Part shown: one piece after another, positions 1 to 12,693 of the stretch
Layout of the letters: each line of letters starts with the position of its first letter
How positions within the stretch are numbered: the stretch's first letter is position 1
DNA from: Paramecium pentaurelia
Lineage: Eukaryota; Ciliophora; Oligohymenophorea; Peniculida; Parameciidae
DNA: 64,000 nt
Direction of reading: 5' to 3'
Assembly (NCBI GenBank): GCA_905183005.1
Contig: CAJJDO010000042.1
Location: forward strand, 393,667-457,666
Notes under the pieces: model-generated
Databases searched by the model: none
Told to the model about the DNA's origin: nothing
The model's input: the letters and a program-made list of their open reading frames with translations, nothing else
Translations under genes and position numbers: made by a program

Positions 1-29
1 AGCATTTAATAAATTAATTAATTAATTAA

Positions 30-2880
30 ATGTACTCTTGTGACATACTACCATTACCAGGATAGCGGTTTCGTTATGCAAAGAATCTAAATCTACTTCA
101 TTTAGATCATTATTCAAAGTATTATAGTCTTAATAACATTTATAGTTAAGATTAACAAAGTTCAAGCAGAATTAGGAAACCGACCAGCAAATTGAAGTTA
201 TTGAGTGTATGTAATTTAAATGATAATGTAGTTACATACTTTAAAGAAGGATGAAGGCAAAAATTTTTATCATCATACTTCCATATATAATTTAAAGGAA
301 TACAATAATCTAACTAAATCTCCTGTATTTTTGTAATCATTTTATCAAATATTTCTTTAGTTTGAGTGGCAATACTAATAAATTAAATGAAATGTAAGCA
401 AAAGTACTTTTAACTGATTTTCAGAGAAAAGTGACTGCTTATTTGAAAAAGATGCCAAATTCTAAGAATAATAAATAATATTATTCTGATATCAAACCAC
501 CAGGATATACAAAAGAATATGAGACTTTGTAAACCATTCTACATACACAATAAGAAGAATTGTTAAATCGATCATTATGTTTAAATAAATACAATTACAG
601 ACCAGAATGTAATTATTAATTTCACTATATTTTAAGTGTCTGATGTAGGAATAGAAGTAAGGTTGATGGACAGTACTAAATCATTAAGTAAACAAGTCAT
701 TCCCAATGAAAGTATACAGAATCGTTTACTAAAGTTTATGGAAAAGTACCTAAATGATGAACATATCGATTATGACTTAAAGTAATTTTGCTCTTTTCAT
801 TTATATAACACAGAATGTAGATAATGACATAACAATACCGTGAAATTGTTAAGAAGATCAAAACCAAGGCTTTCAAAATCAAAGTTCCAGATCATTATTA
901 AGTCTAAATGAGCGATTTTAATGATTACTATTAAGTCAATGAGAAAAAGTAAAGAGAATATTTAGAATAATAATTTGATTCTTTAGCTGATTAAATTATT
1001 CAATCTATTCAATAAAGCTAAGATTCATTATCATCTTATAGAGAATCTTAATCAGATATTAATGAATAAGAACATCAACATCATCATCATCATAATATTT
1101 CAAATAATCATAATTAAGAATTCTAATAAAATAAAATAAATGATATTGATGAGGATGATGATAGAGTAGATGATATGAAATAATCCAAAAAAACTGTTAA
1201 ACAAAAAGATCCAAAAAAATTAACCAAAAAGTAATCTATTAGAGTTTAAAGACCCTCAACTTTATAAAGATAAGAATCAGATGTTATTTAACAGTTAAAT
1301 GAACCTAACAATCAAAATCAATAAAGAGAATAAAGATAACCAACAATTTAATAGATTGAACCAATTCATGAAGAGGAAATAAGATAGACAATTTAAGAAA
1401 TCACAGAAGAATTAAAAAAACCACATAAAAAACATATGACTAAAGCTGAAAGGGAAGAATAGAAAAAAAGAAAAAAAGAGATTTAACGTTTACATGAAGA
1501 TATTGAAAGAATCAAAAGAGAAAAGGGAGGAGATTTTGAATATGAGAAAACAGATTCTGATAGTGAAGATAGATTTAGAAGATAGAAATTACATAATTAA
1601 TTTGATGATATGTTTAAACCAAGATAAGTTTCTAGAAGATAATCACATCAATTTGATTAAAGTGAAGGAGAAGATTTAGATTATGCTAGTGAATAAGAAG
1701 TTGAAGATAGAAATAAAATTTAAAGAGTTGAATAAATCATATAATAAAAACGAGATCCTAATTATTAATATAATCCTTAAGAATTTTGGTAATAAGAAGT
1801 TAAAATTAATGTAAAGAAACCTTAACTTCCTAATATTGTTTCTTAATAAAGACAATAAGAGTAATTCTTATAATTTTAAAGAGAAAAACTTGAATAATAA
1901 ATGTAAATGATTAATTAGAAATATACATAATAACCAAATGATCTTTCTTAATAATAATAATATTCATCATAACTTAATAATCTTTAATAGTAATTAAATA
2001 ATAATTAATAATAATTATTATAATAATAATAGAGTAAAAAAGATTTATAATAGATTCAATCTTAAAATATAAAATCTCCATAATAATAACATATGGCTAC
2101 TCCCTATTAGGATGAAAGATAAAAATAGCATAGTCATTATAGTGTCTAAAAATCCTTTAAAACTCCATAATCCATCCCTTCTCAATAAAATAATTAAGAT
2201 TCATTACCTTAAATACAAGATCACTCATTTGATAATAAACAAAATTCTTAAGCACAACTTCCATAATCAAATTAAGAGATGAAAAATAGTGTTACATAGA
2301 TAACAAATTAAAATTAGAATCAATCTCAAAATAAAAATCAATAATAATAATAAGTTGGATAAAATGATTAAAAATAATAGGGTTCTAATACTAAAAAATA
2401 AGATCAAACAACTTCAGATAATAAGAATAAACAATTTCCATCTATGAAAAAAATTGATTAAGAGGGCACTTAAATATCTAAATAAATTGAAGAAAGATTA
2501 TAATAAGTTTAAAATACTTTGAATAGAACTAAATTGGGTATGTATGAGAAAATGATGGCAGCTCAATCAGTTTATGATGTTGATATTCATGTAAACAATA
2601 TAATACAATTATTAGGAATATAAATTGACAGATTTTCCATTAACTCAAACAGTATTTCCAAAACTAAATGGAGAGGATGAAAAATTAATCTTTCAATAAT
2701 TGTAAATTTAATTTTGATATTTTAAGATATGCTTGGCAAAAAGAGATCTATAAAACAATTCCAATATTATATTAAGTCAATCGAAATTTAATTGTATTTA
2801 ATGTTATTTAACATAAGATTCCTGATGAAGAAGAGGGAGCAGCTTCATAATTAGTTAGTAGTGATGATGATGACAACTGA
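30..2880 (+). CDS. Gln-rich, coiled-coil-type hypothetical protein (about 895 aa, 7 exons)
   Basis: I do not recognise the family. Under code 6 the frame runs from the ATG at 30 to TGA 2878-2880, with introns at 207-231, 333-360, 609-636, 782-813, 2591-2615 and 2702-2726. The exons total 2,688 nt, exactly 896 codons, which supports the model. The N-terminal 250 residues are mixed and basic. The middle (about 1050-1740) is charged, with a His run encoded near 1078-1092, a Lys/Glu block and many Asp/Glu. The stretch 1840-2470 is very rich in Gln and Asn, mostly from TAA and TAG codons. The last 100 residues are again more ordinary, ending in an acidic SSDDDDN tail. No membrane segment or signal peptide is seen. 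Introns 3 and 6 would end in AAG and intron 4 in CAG rather than TAG, so those borders are the least certain. A structural or cytoskeletal role is only a guess. Confidence 0.72.
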
Positions 2881-3757
2881 TAATATTTTAATTATTTAAT
2901 GTTGTTACTATATTATATTATAATCTATATATATATTTATTAAAGTGATCTATAAAATTTTAATAAAAAACCAAAGTCTTAAGTTTTATATTTCAGTAAT
3001 TTAGATCAATTGAGAATATTTAAATAAAATATTCAAATTTAAGATTAATGAGAAAGATTATCATAAAATAAAAATGATTTAGATTTAGATTATGAATTAT
3101 TTTTTCTAATCTTCAGTATATTTATATATTTATTATGAATTTCATAAAATTTTATGAATAAAAAAAAAATGATAATTTATCTAAACTTAAATCCTTAGAA
3201 TGCTTAAATCTTAAATTTAAGATTTCTAAAGATTTTATACATTTTTTTTGATATGAAATTGTATAATTAATTGAAACTTTAAATAATTTTGTAAGAAAAA
3301 TTAAAGAAAATTAAGTTTATATTTAATTGATTACTATTTTTAGAGCCATATCAAAGGTTTAAGCACATTTCAGTAAAAATGATTCATGCGTTTTTATGAT
3401 TTCTTATAATATTTATTATTCCCATTCAATTTCAATTATTAAAATTAATTTACTAAATAATGATCACTTTTTTTAAAGTATAAGTTGTATATCCATTTGT
3501 TTTATGAAAATTAATTAAGATTTAGAAAGAAAATAATTTCAATTATCAAAATTTTGGTATCTTGTATTTATGAACTTATTAAGTTGTTTATTTGGAATTT
3601 CAATAAACAACTGTCAATGTCTAAAGTATTCTTATGTGATGGTAAGGAGTGTATGATTAATAGATTATTTAATCTTAAAATTGACAATAAGAGTATATTG
3701 TTAATATGAAGAAGATGTGCATATCATGAATGATAATATAATAATATTAATTAAAAA
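2881..3757. other. Intergenic AT-rich stretch
   Basis: Very AT-rich with frequent TGA in all frames. I see no coding exon, RNA gene or repeat array. It probably contains the 3' region of the Gln-rich gene and the promoter of the next gene. Confidence 0.6.
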
Positions 3758-4350
3758 ATGGAAGAATAAGGCATGCGTCCAGAAACATCGAAGTGCTCAA
3801 GGATGGAAAAGCGAAGATTAGTGTCACAGAGTCATTAAAGATAGGAGTCAAGTCAAGCTCAAAGAATTAATGGAATCACTTTATAATAATATTTCAGAGG
3901 AGGCAACTTCAGAGTGTTAGAGATTAATGAAGATGAATGGGATAACTAATAACCTGAATAATAGGCACCTAAAGCTCCACTTCTTTAAAATAACAATTTT
4001 CGTATTAAAACAGATAAGAAGATCAACAACAAAAAACTACTTGAAAGATCCCCTGTCTAAAACTTAACTATGAGTAAAGATTTTAACCAACGTAAAATAA
4101 ACCGAGTAAGTAAAACAATTGATTATTATGCTAGCCTCATATAACATCAAATGAATTCTTTCAAAATGAAGATGATCTTAGAAAAACTAAGATAGAATTG
4201 AAATATGGACGTATGAAAGAGGATGCAATTAATCGCTTTGGTAATCCGGATCAGGAACTATTAAATAGATATGCAGATAAATTTAACATAAATAAGGAGC
4301 CTCCAAAATTAACACTTGCGCCAAGAGAACTCATTACAAAATTTAAATGA
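3758..4350 (+). CDS. Small charged hypothetical protein (187 aa, one intron)
   Basis: Code-6 frame from ATG 3758 to TGA 4348-4350 with one 29-nt intron at 4106-4134 (GTAAG...CTAG). The exons are 348 and 216 nt, 188 codons in all. The protein is hydrophilic with no membrane segment. The first half is Gln/Arg/Ser-rich and contains an NPD-free basic patch around KINNKKLLERSP. The second half has ELKYGRMKEDAINRFGNPDQ, a short helical-looking block, and ends basic. I do not recognise a domain. A slightly upstream ATG near 3729 is in another frame, so 3758 is preferred. Coding bias, a proper tiny intron and a clean stop argue that the gene is real. Confidence 0.7.
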
Positions 4351-5340
4351 ATATAAATTCTTTTTTTCATTGCCACTGCAATTTCCAAATACTGTTATCT
4401 CTAAAACAGCTTAAAATATCTATCATTTCAATCCTTCTAACTAACTTTTTAATTAAATTGCAATCCCATCTATTAAAAATTCTAACCCAATATCTATTTA
4501 AATAAAATCTTAGTTTGACATGAAAATACAATTTAAACTATAGATTCATATATTGTTCCTATTTAAATTTAAACATTTTTCAAACATATAATTAATTTAC
4601 ATAAATTTATAAAAGATCTCCACTAAAATTACACAATTATTCATTACCATATAAGATATAGATTTACATGAATAATCTAATATATTAAGTATTGTTAAAT
4701 ATTATTAAAATTCAATTTAATATATAAGATATTACTTATATAGATATACTTAAAATATTCCTAAACACTACAAATCCTCCAATCAACTTCGAAAAAGAAT
4801 AGCTATCAAATCTAATTTTACTCTTTTCTCAATCATCATTAAGCATATTTAATAAAATGATTAAATGTAGTTTTAAAGATATATGCATTCCTATGTTTTC
4901 AAATTATTAATTTTTTTTAATAAAAAATATTTTAATATGTTTGTTTTATTAGTCTTCTTAATTTGTAGATCAATATTAAATTAATTGTATGTATAGTTTT
5001 AATAATAAATTTATTTAAAAACCAATCTTAACTTAACTAATTTTAGGAGACTTAATCTTATTTGATATCATTCTTATATAAAAGTATAAATGGATAAAGG
5101 ATAAAATATTTATTGAAATGTTTCTATGAATATTTAAACACAGAAAAATTATTATAAGAAAACTCGAGAGCATATTAATACTAAAAGATTTAAATAATCA
5201 AGTTTTAAAATAAATTCAAGAAGGAGATTGAAATCTAGTTTTGGAAGTATTATCAAATATCAAAATATTCTAAACTATCTCTTAGAGAATAATTGTTATT
5301 TAATAAAATTCTTAATATCTTTTAATTTCTTATGTATAAT
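4351..5340. other. Intergenic AT-rich stretch
   Basis: About 1 kb between the stop codons of two convergent genes. No frame with coding character survives on either strand, and I see nothing else in it. Confidence 0.55.
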
Positions 5341-6032
5341 TCATATTTATTGTTAGCTTAATGTTCCTATTAAAGATACAATATCAACAGGTTATCCTTT
5401 AAGTTCATTAATTTCCTTAAATTTCTCAAACTTCTTGAAAATTTTTGAGATGCTCTTTTAAGTACCTATGTGTGAGGCTTTGCAAATCATTTATATGAAA
5501 CCTAGTTTTCTACATTCTTCCACTGACAAATAAGCACATGAAAGGGCTAAATGTTTTTTAAAGTGATCAGCCTTGGTTGCCAGATGACTCAAATAAGCTA
5601 TTTCTTTTTCTTCCATACTTTTCGTATAAGAATATTCTCCAAGCAAGAAGCCTACTAATTCTTAAATTTCTGACATAGCCTCAGATGGCTCTGGTCCTTC
5701 ATAATATAAGTCATTATTAGATGATAAATCATAAGTCAAACATGCAGATACTAATTAATTTCCATTGAATGCTCCAAAAGATAGATTCTCTTATATGATC
5801 CATTAACTAATGAAAACTTAAAAAGATATTACTATTATTTTAGATTGAACTCTGTGTTTAGATCTTCTTCAGTCACTTATAATATTTTCATGCCTTCATT
5901 ATCAGAAACTAATGACTTAGTCATAAGCAATTAAATATCTTTAGCATCTTTTAATTCAAGTTTTCGAAATGTATATACTTTCTATTTCTCCTTAATCAGT
6001 TCAGATAAATCATTTATATTAGAAATCTCCAT
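5341..6032 (-). CDS. GNAT-like N-acetyltransferase fold protein (221 aa)
   Basis: Read on the minus strand from ATG (6030-6032) to TGA (5341-5343) with one 26-nt intron at 5807-5832; 222 codons. The N-terminus has the look of a GNAT domain opening, with FRKLELKDAKDIQLLM. A strand-like block NLSFGAFNGNQLVSACLTYD follows, as in the central beta strands of these enzymes, then a helix with LSCAYLSVEECRKLGFIQM and a C-terminal KASHIGTQKSIS segment. The family transfers acetyl from acetyl-CoA to amines. The substrate here cannot be deduced, and the acetyl-CoA loop (Q/RxxGxG/A) is not clearly canonical, so activity is uncertain. The gene is convergent with 3758-4350 and diverges from the protease at 6829. 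Confidence 0.6.
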
Positions 6033-6828
6033 TGTGATAGTTTCTCTAATAATTTAATTATTTAATAGAGATAGAAATTCTAGATTATTCGAAAAATTAG
6101 ATGTGTTATTACAAAATCCATTCCATATTGGTTATTTAAAATTATGTTGAAAATAAAAAATATAAAATATGAACATTCAACTTCACTCTGTTGTAGAAAT
6201 ATTTCTAGATTATATTGGTACTTTAACATTTATACCTTTTCCCTATTGATATCAAAAAATTTAGAGAAAGCTATGTTTTCTAGTTTAGAATAAACCAAAT
6301 TTCAATTTCCAAAAAAAATAATTCTTTAAATTTTAATTATTTTTAGTTAGCCAATATAATGAATAAACTATTAAGAATTAATAAATAAAGATAGAAATCT
6401 TCGCTAACCTTCTACTCTAAGCACAAAGGTCATCTATAAATCACCCAACGTATATGGTTATTAATTCAAATATCATTTACAGTCATTTATAATATCTTAG
6501 TTATTGAAGATAATTCAAACTCTATTATCTTAATTTATAATCATATATATTCTTATATCCATCTTATTCATTACTATTTATTAATCTAAATATTTAGATA
6601 TAAAATTTGTACAAATTTAATAAATTATATTAACAAATATATTTTAAATAAATTATGTTAAAAATGTTATATATATAGATAATATTTTTTATCAATCAAG
6701 TCTATTAACTTATTCTTATTTAATGATATAAAAATTGAATATTCTTAATTTGACTTAAAAATTTTTGAATAAATGTGGAAATGTTTGAAAACAATAATAT
6801 AATTTACTAAATAAACAATAATAAAACA
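6033..6828. other. Intergenic region between divergent genes
   Basis: About 800 bp separating the divergent starts of the acetyltransferase-like gene and the aspartic protease gene, so both promoters should lie here. Almost pure A/T with no recognisable motif that I can defend. Confidence 0.55.
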
Positions 6829-8110
6829 ATGATAATTATTTTTTTATTCTTAAACTATGCATGTGGGATTTCAATAAATTTATTCAGAAGACAAAATTTA
6901 GCTCAGAATAATTTTTCTAATTACTTAAACATTCAATATTATGGAGTTGTTAAAATAGGCACACCTCCACAAGAATTTACAGTAATTTATGATACTGGTT
7001 CTGGAGAATTGTGGGTGCCTTCAGTTGGATGTATTGGTTGTCACAACTCAAAATACTTTAATGTAGAAGAGTCAAAAACAGTGGAAGTCACAGATTATGT
7101 TGTAGAAATTTAAGTATACATTAATATAAAAAGTTTAGTATGGTAAAGGTAAAGTTTATGGATTTGTTGTTGAGGATTATGTTGGATTACCACAATCAAA
7201 TATTCATTCGTATATGCCACTTTTATTGATTATAAGGGAAGCTGAAATCTATGGTTTATAAAGTGATGGAGTTATGGGGTTAAATAATGATAAAAAAGTT
7301 CCTAATTTATTTGATCTTGCTTAGTAGTAAGGACTTATGAATAATTCGATATTTGTTATGCAATTAAATCAAAATCCATACTAATCAAGAATATATTACA
7401 ATATTTCAGAGTAAAAACTAAATAATGGTACATAATGGATTAATTCAACTGATGATGAATTTTGGGTATATTATTATATCTATATTTATTTATAGACTAT
7501 TCCAGTTGAACAAGCTTAAATTTTATAATACATTATTAATTTCAATGAAACTTAATTTGCTATAATAGATAGTGGTACTTCTGATATAATGATGAATGAA
7601 GAAATTTATGAACTTGTTTTAGGTTCATTACTCAAGGTATGTAAAAAACAATTAGGAATAATATTTTGTCCTTGTAATCCAAGTTAGAATTAGAAATAAT
7701 ACCTTCCTGATATTATCATTATTTCAAATGGAATTAAATTTAACATCTCTTATTATAGTTATATATTAAACTCAAATCCATAGAATGATTATTGTTAGAT
7801 TACACTTTCAAGTAATAAATTATTAATGAATAACTCTAATTTTATGATATTTGGAGATCCATTTCTATTCAATTACATAACAATTTTTGATAAAGAGAAT
7901 AATAGAATTGGATTTTAAGATTCTAATTTAGGGATATGGGATGATTCTAAGTAATATTATGATGATTTTACCATTGAATTTACTGGAATCTTTTGGTTTT
8001 CATTAATTGCTTATATAATAATAATAGGAGGTCTTTTCTATTATAATTAGATATTATCAAAAGTAGAGATTGCAAGTCCTTCTGAATAAGGACACTCAAT
8101 ATAATTATGA
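6829..8110 (+). CDS. Pepsin-family (A1) aspartic protease, membrane-anchored (408 aa)
   Basis: Three exons (6829-7113, 7139-7465, 7496-8110) separated by introns of 25 and 30 nt; 409 codons including TGA 8108-8110. The N-terminus MIIIFLFLNYACG is a signal peptide. The first catalytic motif is YDTGSGELWVP with Asp about residue 55, preceded by KIGTPPQEF, the classic pepsin flap-side strand. The second catalytic motif is AIIDSGTSD with Asp about residue 229. A Cys pair follows the first site (CIGC) as in many A1 enzymes. The MIFGDPFLFNYITIFD block matches the conserved late-domain pepsin strand. A hydrophobic segment near residues 371-389 (FWFSLIAYIIIIGGLF) is followed by a short polar tail, so the enzyme is probably type I in the secretory or surface membrane. 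Both Asp residues are intact, so it should be active. Confidence 0.93.
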
Positions 8111-8150
8111 TCACAATATTAATATAATAATTAACACATATCTTATTAAT

Positions 8151-8496
8151 ATGAATAAATTATTAATTAGTATAGCCAAGATACCAATATATTAACCTAG
8201 ATTTTCATTTAACAAGGTCTTGAAAGATAAGGATAAGGGTGATGAAAAACAATTTTTTTCAAAAGAAGATTGTAAATGTTTGAAGTATGATTAGAAAAAT
8301 TGATGTCTAAATTAATTAAGAAAATGAAAGAAGCTAATGAACATCCATAGGCATCAACAAGTAATAGTCAAGAGGATAAAGATGAATTATAAGTATGATA
8401 AAGTATTACTAAAAATAGAAAATATTTAGTAGATATAAAGTTAATTACACAGATGCTATGATTGAAGAAATCCTTAATTGGAAAAAATCAGATTGA
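8151..8496 (+). CDS. Small protein resembling mitochondrial F1-ATPase inhibitor IF1 (98 aa)
   Basis: Three short exons with introns at 8272-8294 (23 nt) and 8393-8418 (26 nt); 99 codons, stop 8494-8496. It begins only 40 bp after the protease stop. The N-terminus MNKLLISIAKIPIYQPRF is basic and amphipathic, lacks acidic residues, and looks like a mitochondrial presequence. The core KGDEKQFFSKED followed by a Lys/Leu helix (KLMSKLIKKMKE) recalls the minimal inhibitory region of IF1, which binds F1-ATPase and blocks ATP hydrolysis. The C-terminal third (FSRYKVNYTDAMIEEILNW) has no counterpart that I know of. The coding model is good. The IF1 assignment is inference from pattern only, and a generic small mitochondrial protein is the alternative. 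Confidence 0.6.
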
Positions 8497-8794
8497 AATA
8501 AATACATTTATCATAATAATATCAATAAAATTATTGGATTTTTGTTATGTTTTGTTATGTTTAAATACAAATTACACAATTAATATTAACACAAATAAAT
8601 ATTGATAAAATAATTAAGAATTTTAACTTATATTAATAAAACTATATTAAATTAAAATCATATTAGTTTATTTGATCTATATAGATATCAATTATAAATA
8701 CTTCAAAATAAGAATGAAATAGAAATAGGTAATTTTATTGAATTTTTAGTGATAAATTGTATTATTATTATTTTATTAATATTTTAATCAAGCC

Positions 8795-10893
8795 ATGAAA
8801 AAAGTATTTAGATTTGATGAATCTAGCAATTTAAAAAATGCTATTTTTGTAAATACTATTGAAAATCAAAAGTCTGTTCTTTTAAAAACAATCAATCAAG
8901 AACTTTAAGCAAATATCTTTGAAAATATACCAAGAACTTCTACTTTTTCAAAGCATTTGAAATAATAATTGAACTAAGATATACAATAACCAAAGAAGGT
9001 TGATAATTAATAATAAATATAAATTAAAAAAATGAGAGGATAGATCTAATTACCATAATTTGATGGAGAGGTTAAATGGCCATTTTTTAGAGTATCAACA
9101 GATGCATCTATTAAACATTTTTGGAATAGAAAAACTCAATAAGATATGAAAAAGAAATGGCAATATGATAATTATGCATTCTAAAACATAATGCTTCGAA
9201 TAGGGAGAAAGAAAAAGAATGTAAAAGGTTATTATTTTAAATTAACTTATTCAGGAATGCTTATGTATTTTAAAAAGGTATTTAAAATGAATAAATTAGG
9301 AATCTGATAATTATCCAAAAGGTTATTTAGAATTAAGTTACAATAATAGAGCAATTTTGTCATTTTAAAAAACAAAAAAGAATATTTAAATTCCACTTGT
9401 CTATCTAGAAAGAGCAGATGGTATAGGAATAACAATTTTTGATCATCAAAATGAATTAACTTTATAATTTTTTGAAGCTCTTTAAGATTTTTGTTTAATG
9501 AAAGGATATGAACATATATATACAGAAATTGAGACTCTTGGAAGTGGTGCATTTGCAACAGTTTATAAAGTATAAAGAAAAAGAGATGAATAAATATTTG
9601 CAGCAAAAACTATAACAAAAAAGATGTTTGAAGAAAATAAACATTAAGAGAAATTTATAGTAAAAATTACATTTACATAATAGTTTAGTAAATGGTCTAC
9701 AATGAAGTAATTGCATTGAAATCATTTGATCATATTGGAATTGAAAAAATCTATGAAGTCTATTAAGAGAAGGAAAAACTAATAATAATAATTGAATATT
9801 GTGATGGTGGTACACTTTATTAATACTTTAAATAAAAAGGGAGATTGGTTGAGAAAAATATAGCTTACATATTAAAAGGAATTGGAGATGCTCTATTTGA
9901 ATTACATTAAAATGGATTTGTTCATAGAGATATTAAATTAGAAAATATAATGATAGAATCTAAAGATACACTTCAAATGAAATTAGTGGATTTTGGGTTT
10001 GCAGAATAAATTAATGAAGATTAATTATTAAGTAAAGCTGGAACTCCAGGTTTCTTGCCACCAGAGATATTTAAAGGATAGCCATACACCTAAAAAGGAG
10101 ATGTATTTAGTTTAGGTGTTGTATTATATATAGTAAAATATAATATAAATATATCTAGTTAGCTGCTGGATATCCTCCATTTAGAGGAAAACCAAGCTAA
10201 ATATAGGTTTTGAATTAAAAATGTTAAATCAATTTTGATAAACATCCATGGCCTGATTTGTCATAAGATCTAAAGTTATTGATTAAAAGAATGTTAGAAG
10301 TTAAAGTAGAGGATAGATTACTTATTGGTGAAGTATTAGATTCAGCATTTGTTACACATCATATTAAAAATACATCAGAAACTAATTATAAATCTTATTA
10401 AATGTTGTCTGGTTTAGAAATTGAAAAACATAATAAAAAAAATAGTGTTAAAAATTCTGAATCTGGAGGATCAAAACAAAGCAAAGAATTTCAATTAGAT
10501 TTTTCAGTTCATACAAATGATATTAAATCATTGTATTAAAAGAATTCAATTAAAACATTAAAGACTGTATAATCACAACGTTCAAGAAGACAATCTGTGA
10601 AATAATCATAAAATTTGAAATAATCAATGTCTGCTCCTCGAAAATCAGATATTGAAAAATATCAAGAAAAGAGAAAACAAAGTCATCCTGATAGATCAAG
10701 TTATTAAAGAGATTCAGAAATTTTGAATAGTTCTTTTGGTGAAATCATGAAATAAAATGAAAATTATAAAATGAGATAATCAATCAATTTATTAACTACA
10801 TTTATAGATTTTCAAGCCCTTTCATAAGACTAAAAATAATTCATAAGAAAATCAGGTAATATATTCAATAAAACTAAAATTCCAAATCTATGA
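8795..10893 (+). CDS. PH-like domain / serine-threonine protein kinase fusion (673 aa)
   Basis: ATG 8795 to TGA 10891-10893 with introns at 9278-9299, 9660-9688 and 10133-10158 (22, 29 and 26 nt); exactly 674 codons. Residues about 125-220 (RIGRKKKNVKGYYFKL, then GYLELS) look like a pleckstrin-homology fold that would place the kinase at phosphoinositide membranes. The kinase domain spans about 235-490. It has the Gly loop LGSGAFATVYKV, a Lys in FAAKTI (about 268), the catalytic loop VHRDIKLEN (about 359), the metal-binding VDFGFAE (about 381) and LPPEIF in the APE position. All catalytic residues are present. AAGYPPFRGK is typical of the CAMK/AGC region of protein kinases. The Ser/Gln/Lys-rich C-terminal tail of about 180 residues shows no domain. 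The substrate is unknown. The stop lies 27 bp from the stop of the convergent IQ gene. Confidence 0.9.
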
Positions 10894-10920
10894 ACAATTT
10901 TGATTTATTAAAATTCATAA

Positions 10921-12617
10921 TCATTAAAACTGTAATAGATCTTTTAAACATTCATCAATTAATTAATCTTAAACCATTAATGAAATTTCAACTAAAATTT
11001 CAGATTATTCCTCATCATATATCAACCATCTCTCTTCATTTTGATAAATCTATTTATTATCATTAAAATAAATACTTCTTAATTAAGCATTCTTATCATT
11101 CTCTCCTCTTTAATTTAATTTAAGTATTCTTAATCAAGCATTAGAATTTTTGGAAAGGGAGAGTCTGGTTTATCAATTATCAAACCTACTAAGAATTATG
11201 CCCAATCAATAACTTATTATATTGCTCCCTATAAAATCTATTAAAGAGTTTCCTATTTCTTATTTCTATAATCATTTTTAATATTTATTACCTTTATATT
11301 AATTCTAAAGGCTGTTTAATCCAGGGTAAGGGAAAACCATTTAATCCAAATGGTCTATAATCATCCAAAGCTTCATTGAGTGCATCAAACAACACTTTAT
11401 TATGAATATGCTCTAATTCCAATAAAAATCCATCATCTGATTACATTAATTCTTCTTCCATAAGTTAATTTTCTAATTATGCATATTATTCTGTCGTTAA
11501 GATAGCTTAATTTGAATAATCTTAATCACTTGATTAATAATCATCTTCTTCATCATAATAATGGAAAAATTTCAAGATTTCTTTTGGAGTTGGTCCTAAA
11601 GGAGTATTTATTCTTTAGATTAATTGGGTTTTCTTATCAGATTATAAAAAGTATTATTCTAATCTAGTTAAATAGATCTTAACTTATGAAATATTTGACT
11701 TGATTCCTTTTAACTCTTGTAATTTTATTGATTTTGTGATATCTTTATTATATATCTTTAATTCTTCATACATATCTTAAATTTCATTTCCAATTATTGA
11801 ATTTGCAATTAAAATACAATATGATTATATTTAAGAATCATCATATTCAGGTTCCTTTTGGATAAGTGTTGATACTTTAATCACTTAAGGTTGTTGAATT
11901 TTAGCACAATCTAAAACATCACTAGTGTACAACATTTCATCATCCCATTCCAATTATTCATAAATCTATTTTTATTATTGATGTGGAGATGGAGAAGGAG
12001 TAGATTTTGGAACTTTCCTAATATCTTATGATTCACAAATAGAAGAACTAAAATTCATAGTTACAGTATCAAAATTATTAGTTTTAACTATTTTTGATTA
12101 AGAAGCTGAATTGATTTCTCTGATTGATCTTATATTAGTTATATTTTCACTTGAGAATGAAGAAGTTAATTACTAATTTTTCAATTTAGACATGAATAGC
12201 AAATCTTTTTAAGTTCTTATAAAGGATTCATATAAACCTTTCCATCCAATTTCAATATTTGATTTTTGTTATTTAAAGTCTTCTTTTTCTTTTGTAACCC
12301 ATTTTTCAATTTTGAATTTTTATTTTTCAAATGTTTTTAAACTAATTTACTTTTATTATAAAGCTTAATGAATATTTTCAATTTCATTTTTATGTCTTTC
12401 TTCAATTGCTATTTCTCTCATTTTTATTAATTTATTCATATTTTCAGGATTGAGTAGCTCTCTAAATTTATTTGATGCAAAATCATAAAATGGATTCTAT
12501 TCAAATAAAGAAGCATCTTTATTAGCAGGAGATGAAATCTATGATAATTTAAATAAATTTTCTGATCCCATAATTTATCTAATTTCATTTATTTTAAATT
12601 ATTATTAAGGTTATTAA

Positions 12618-12693
<76 letters not shown>

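Noticed and set aside
1494..1679. Standard-code ORF of 61 codons on plus strand
   Set aside because: Out of frame with the long code-6 frame of the Gln-rich gene that covers it; a shadow.
7640..7658. Possible 19-nt intron in the aspartic protease (GTATGT...TTAG)
   Set aside because: The exon reads through in frame with sensible sequence and the codon count is whole without it.
9247..9815. Two overlapping minus-strand ORFs
   Set aside because: Antisense to the kinase exons, Leu/Phe/His-rich composition typical of antisense reading, no introns or homology.
10894..11330. Extension of the kinase beyond its TGA, using another frame with Ser/Gln-rich sequence
   Set aside because: The minus-strand frame here is the C-terminus of the IQ gene with two good introns and a proper stop; the plus-strand reading is its antisense.
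12618..12692. ATT repeat as telomere-like or CRISPR-like array
   Set aside because: Not the G-rich ciliate telomere unit and no spacers; it is a coding poly-Gln microsatellite.
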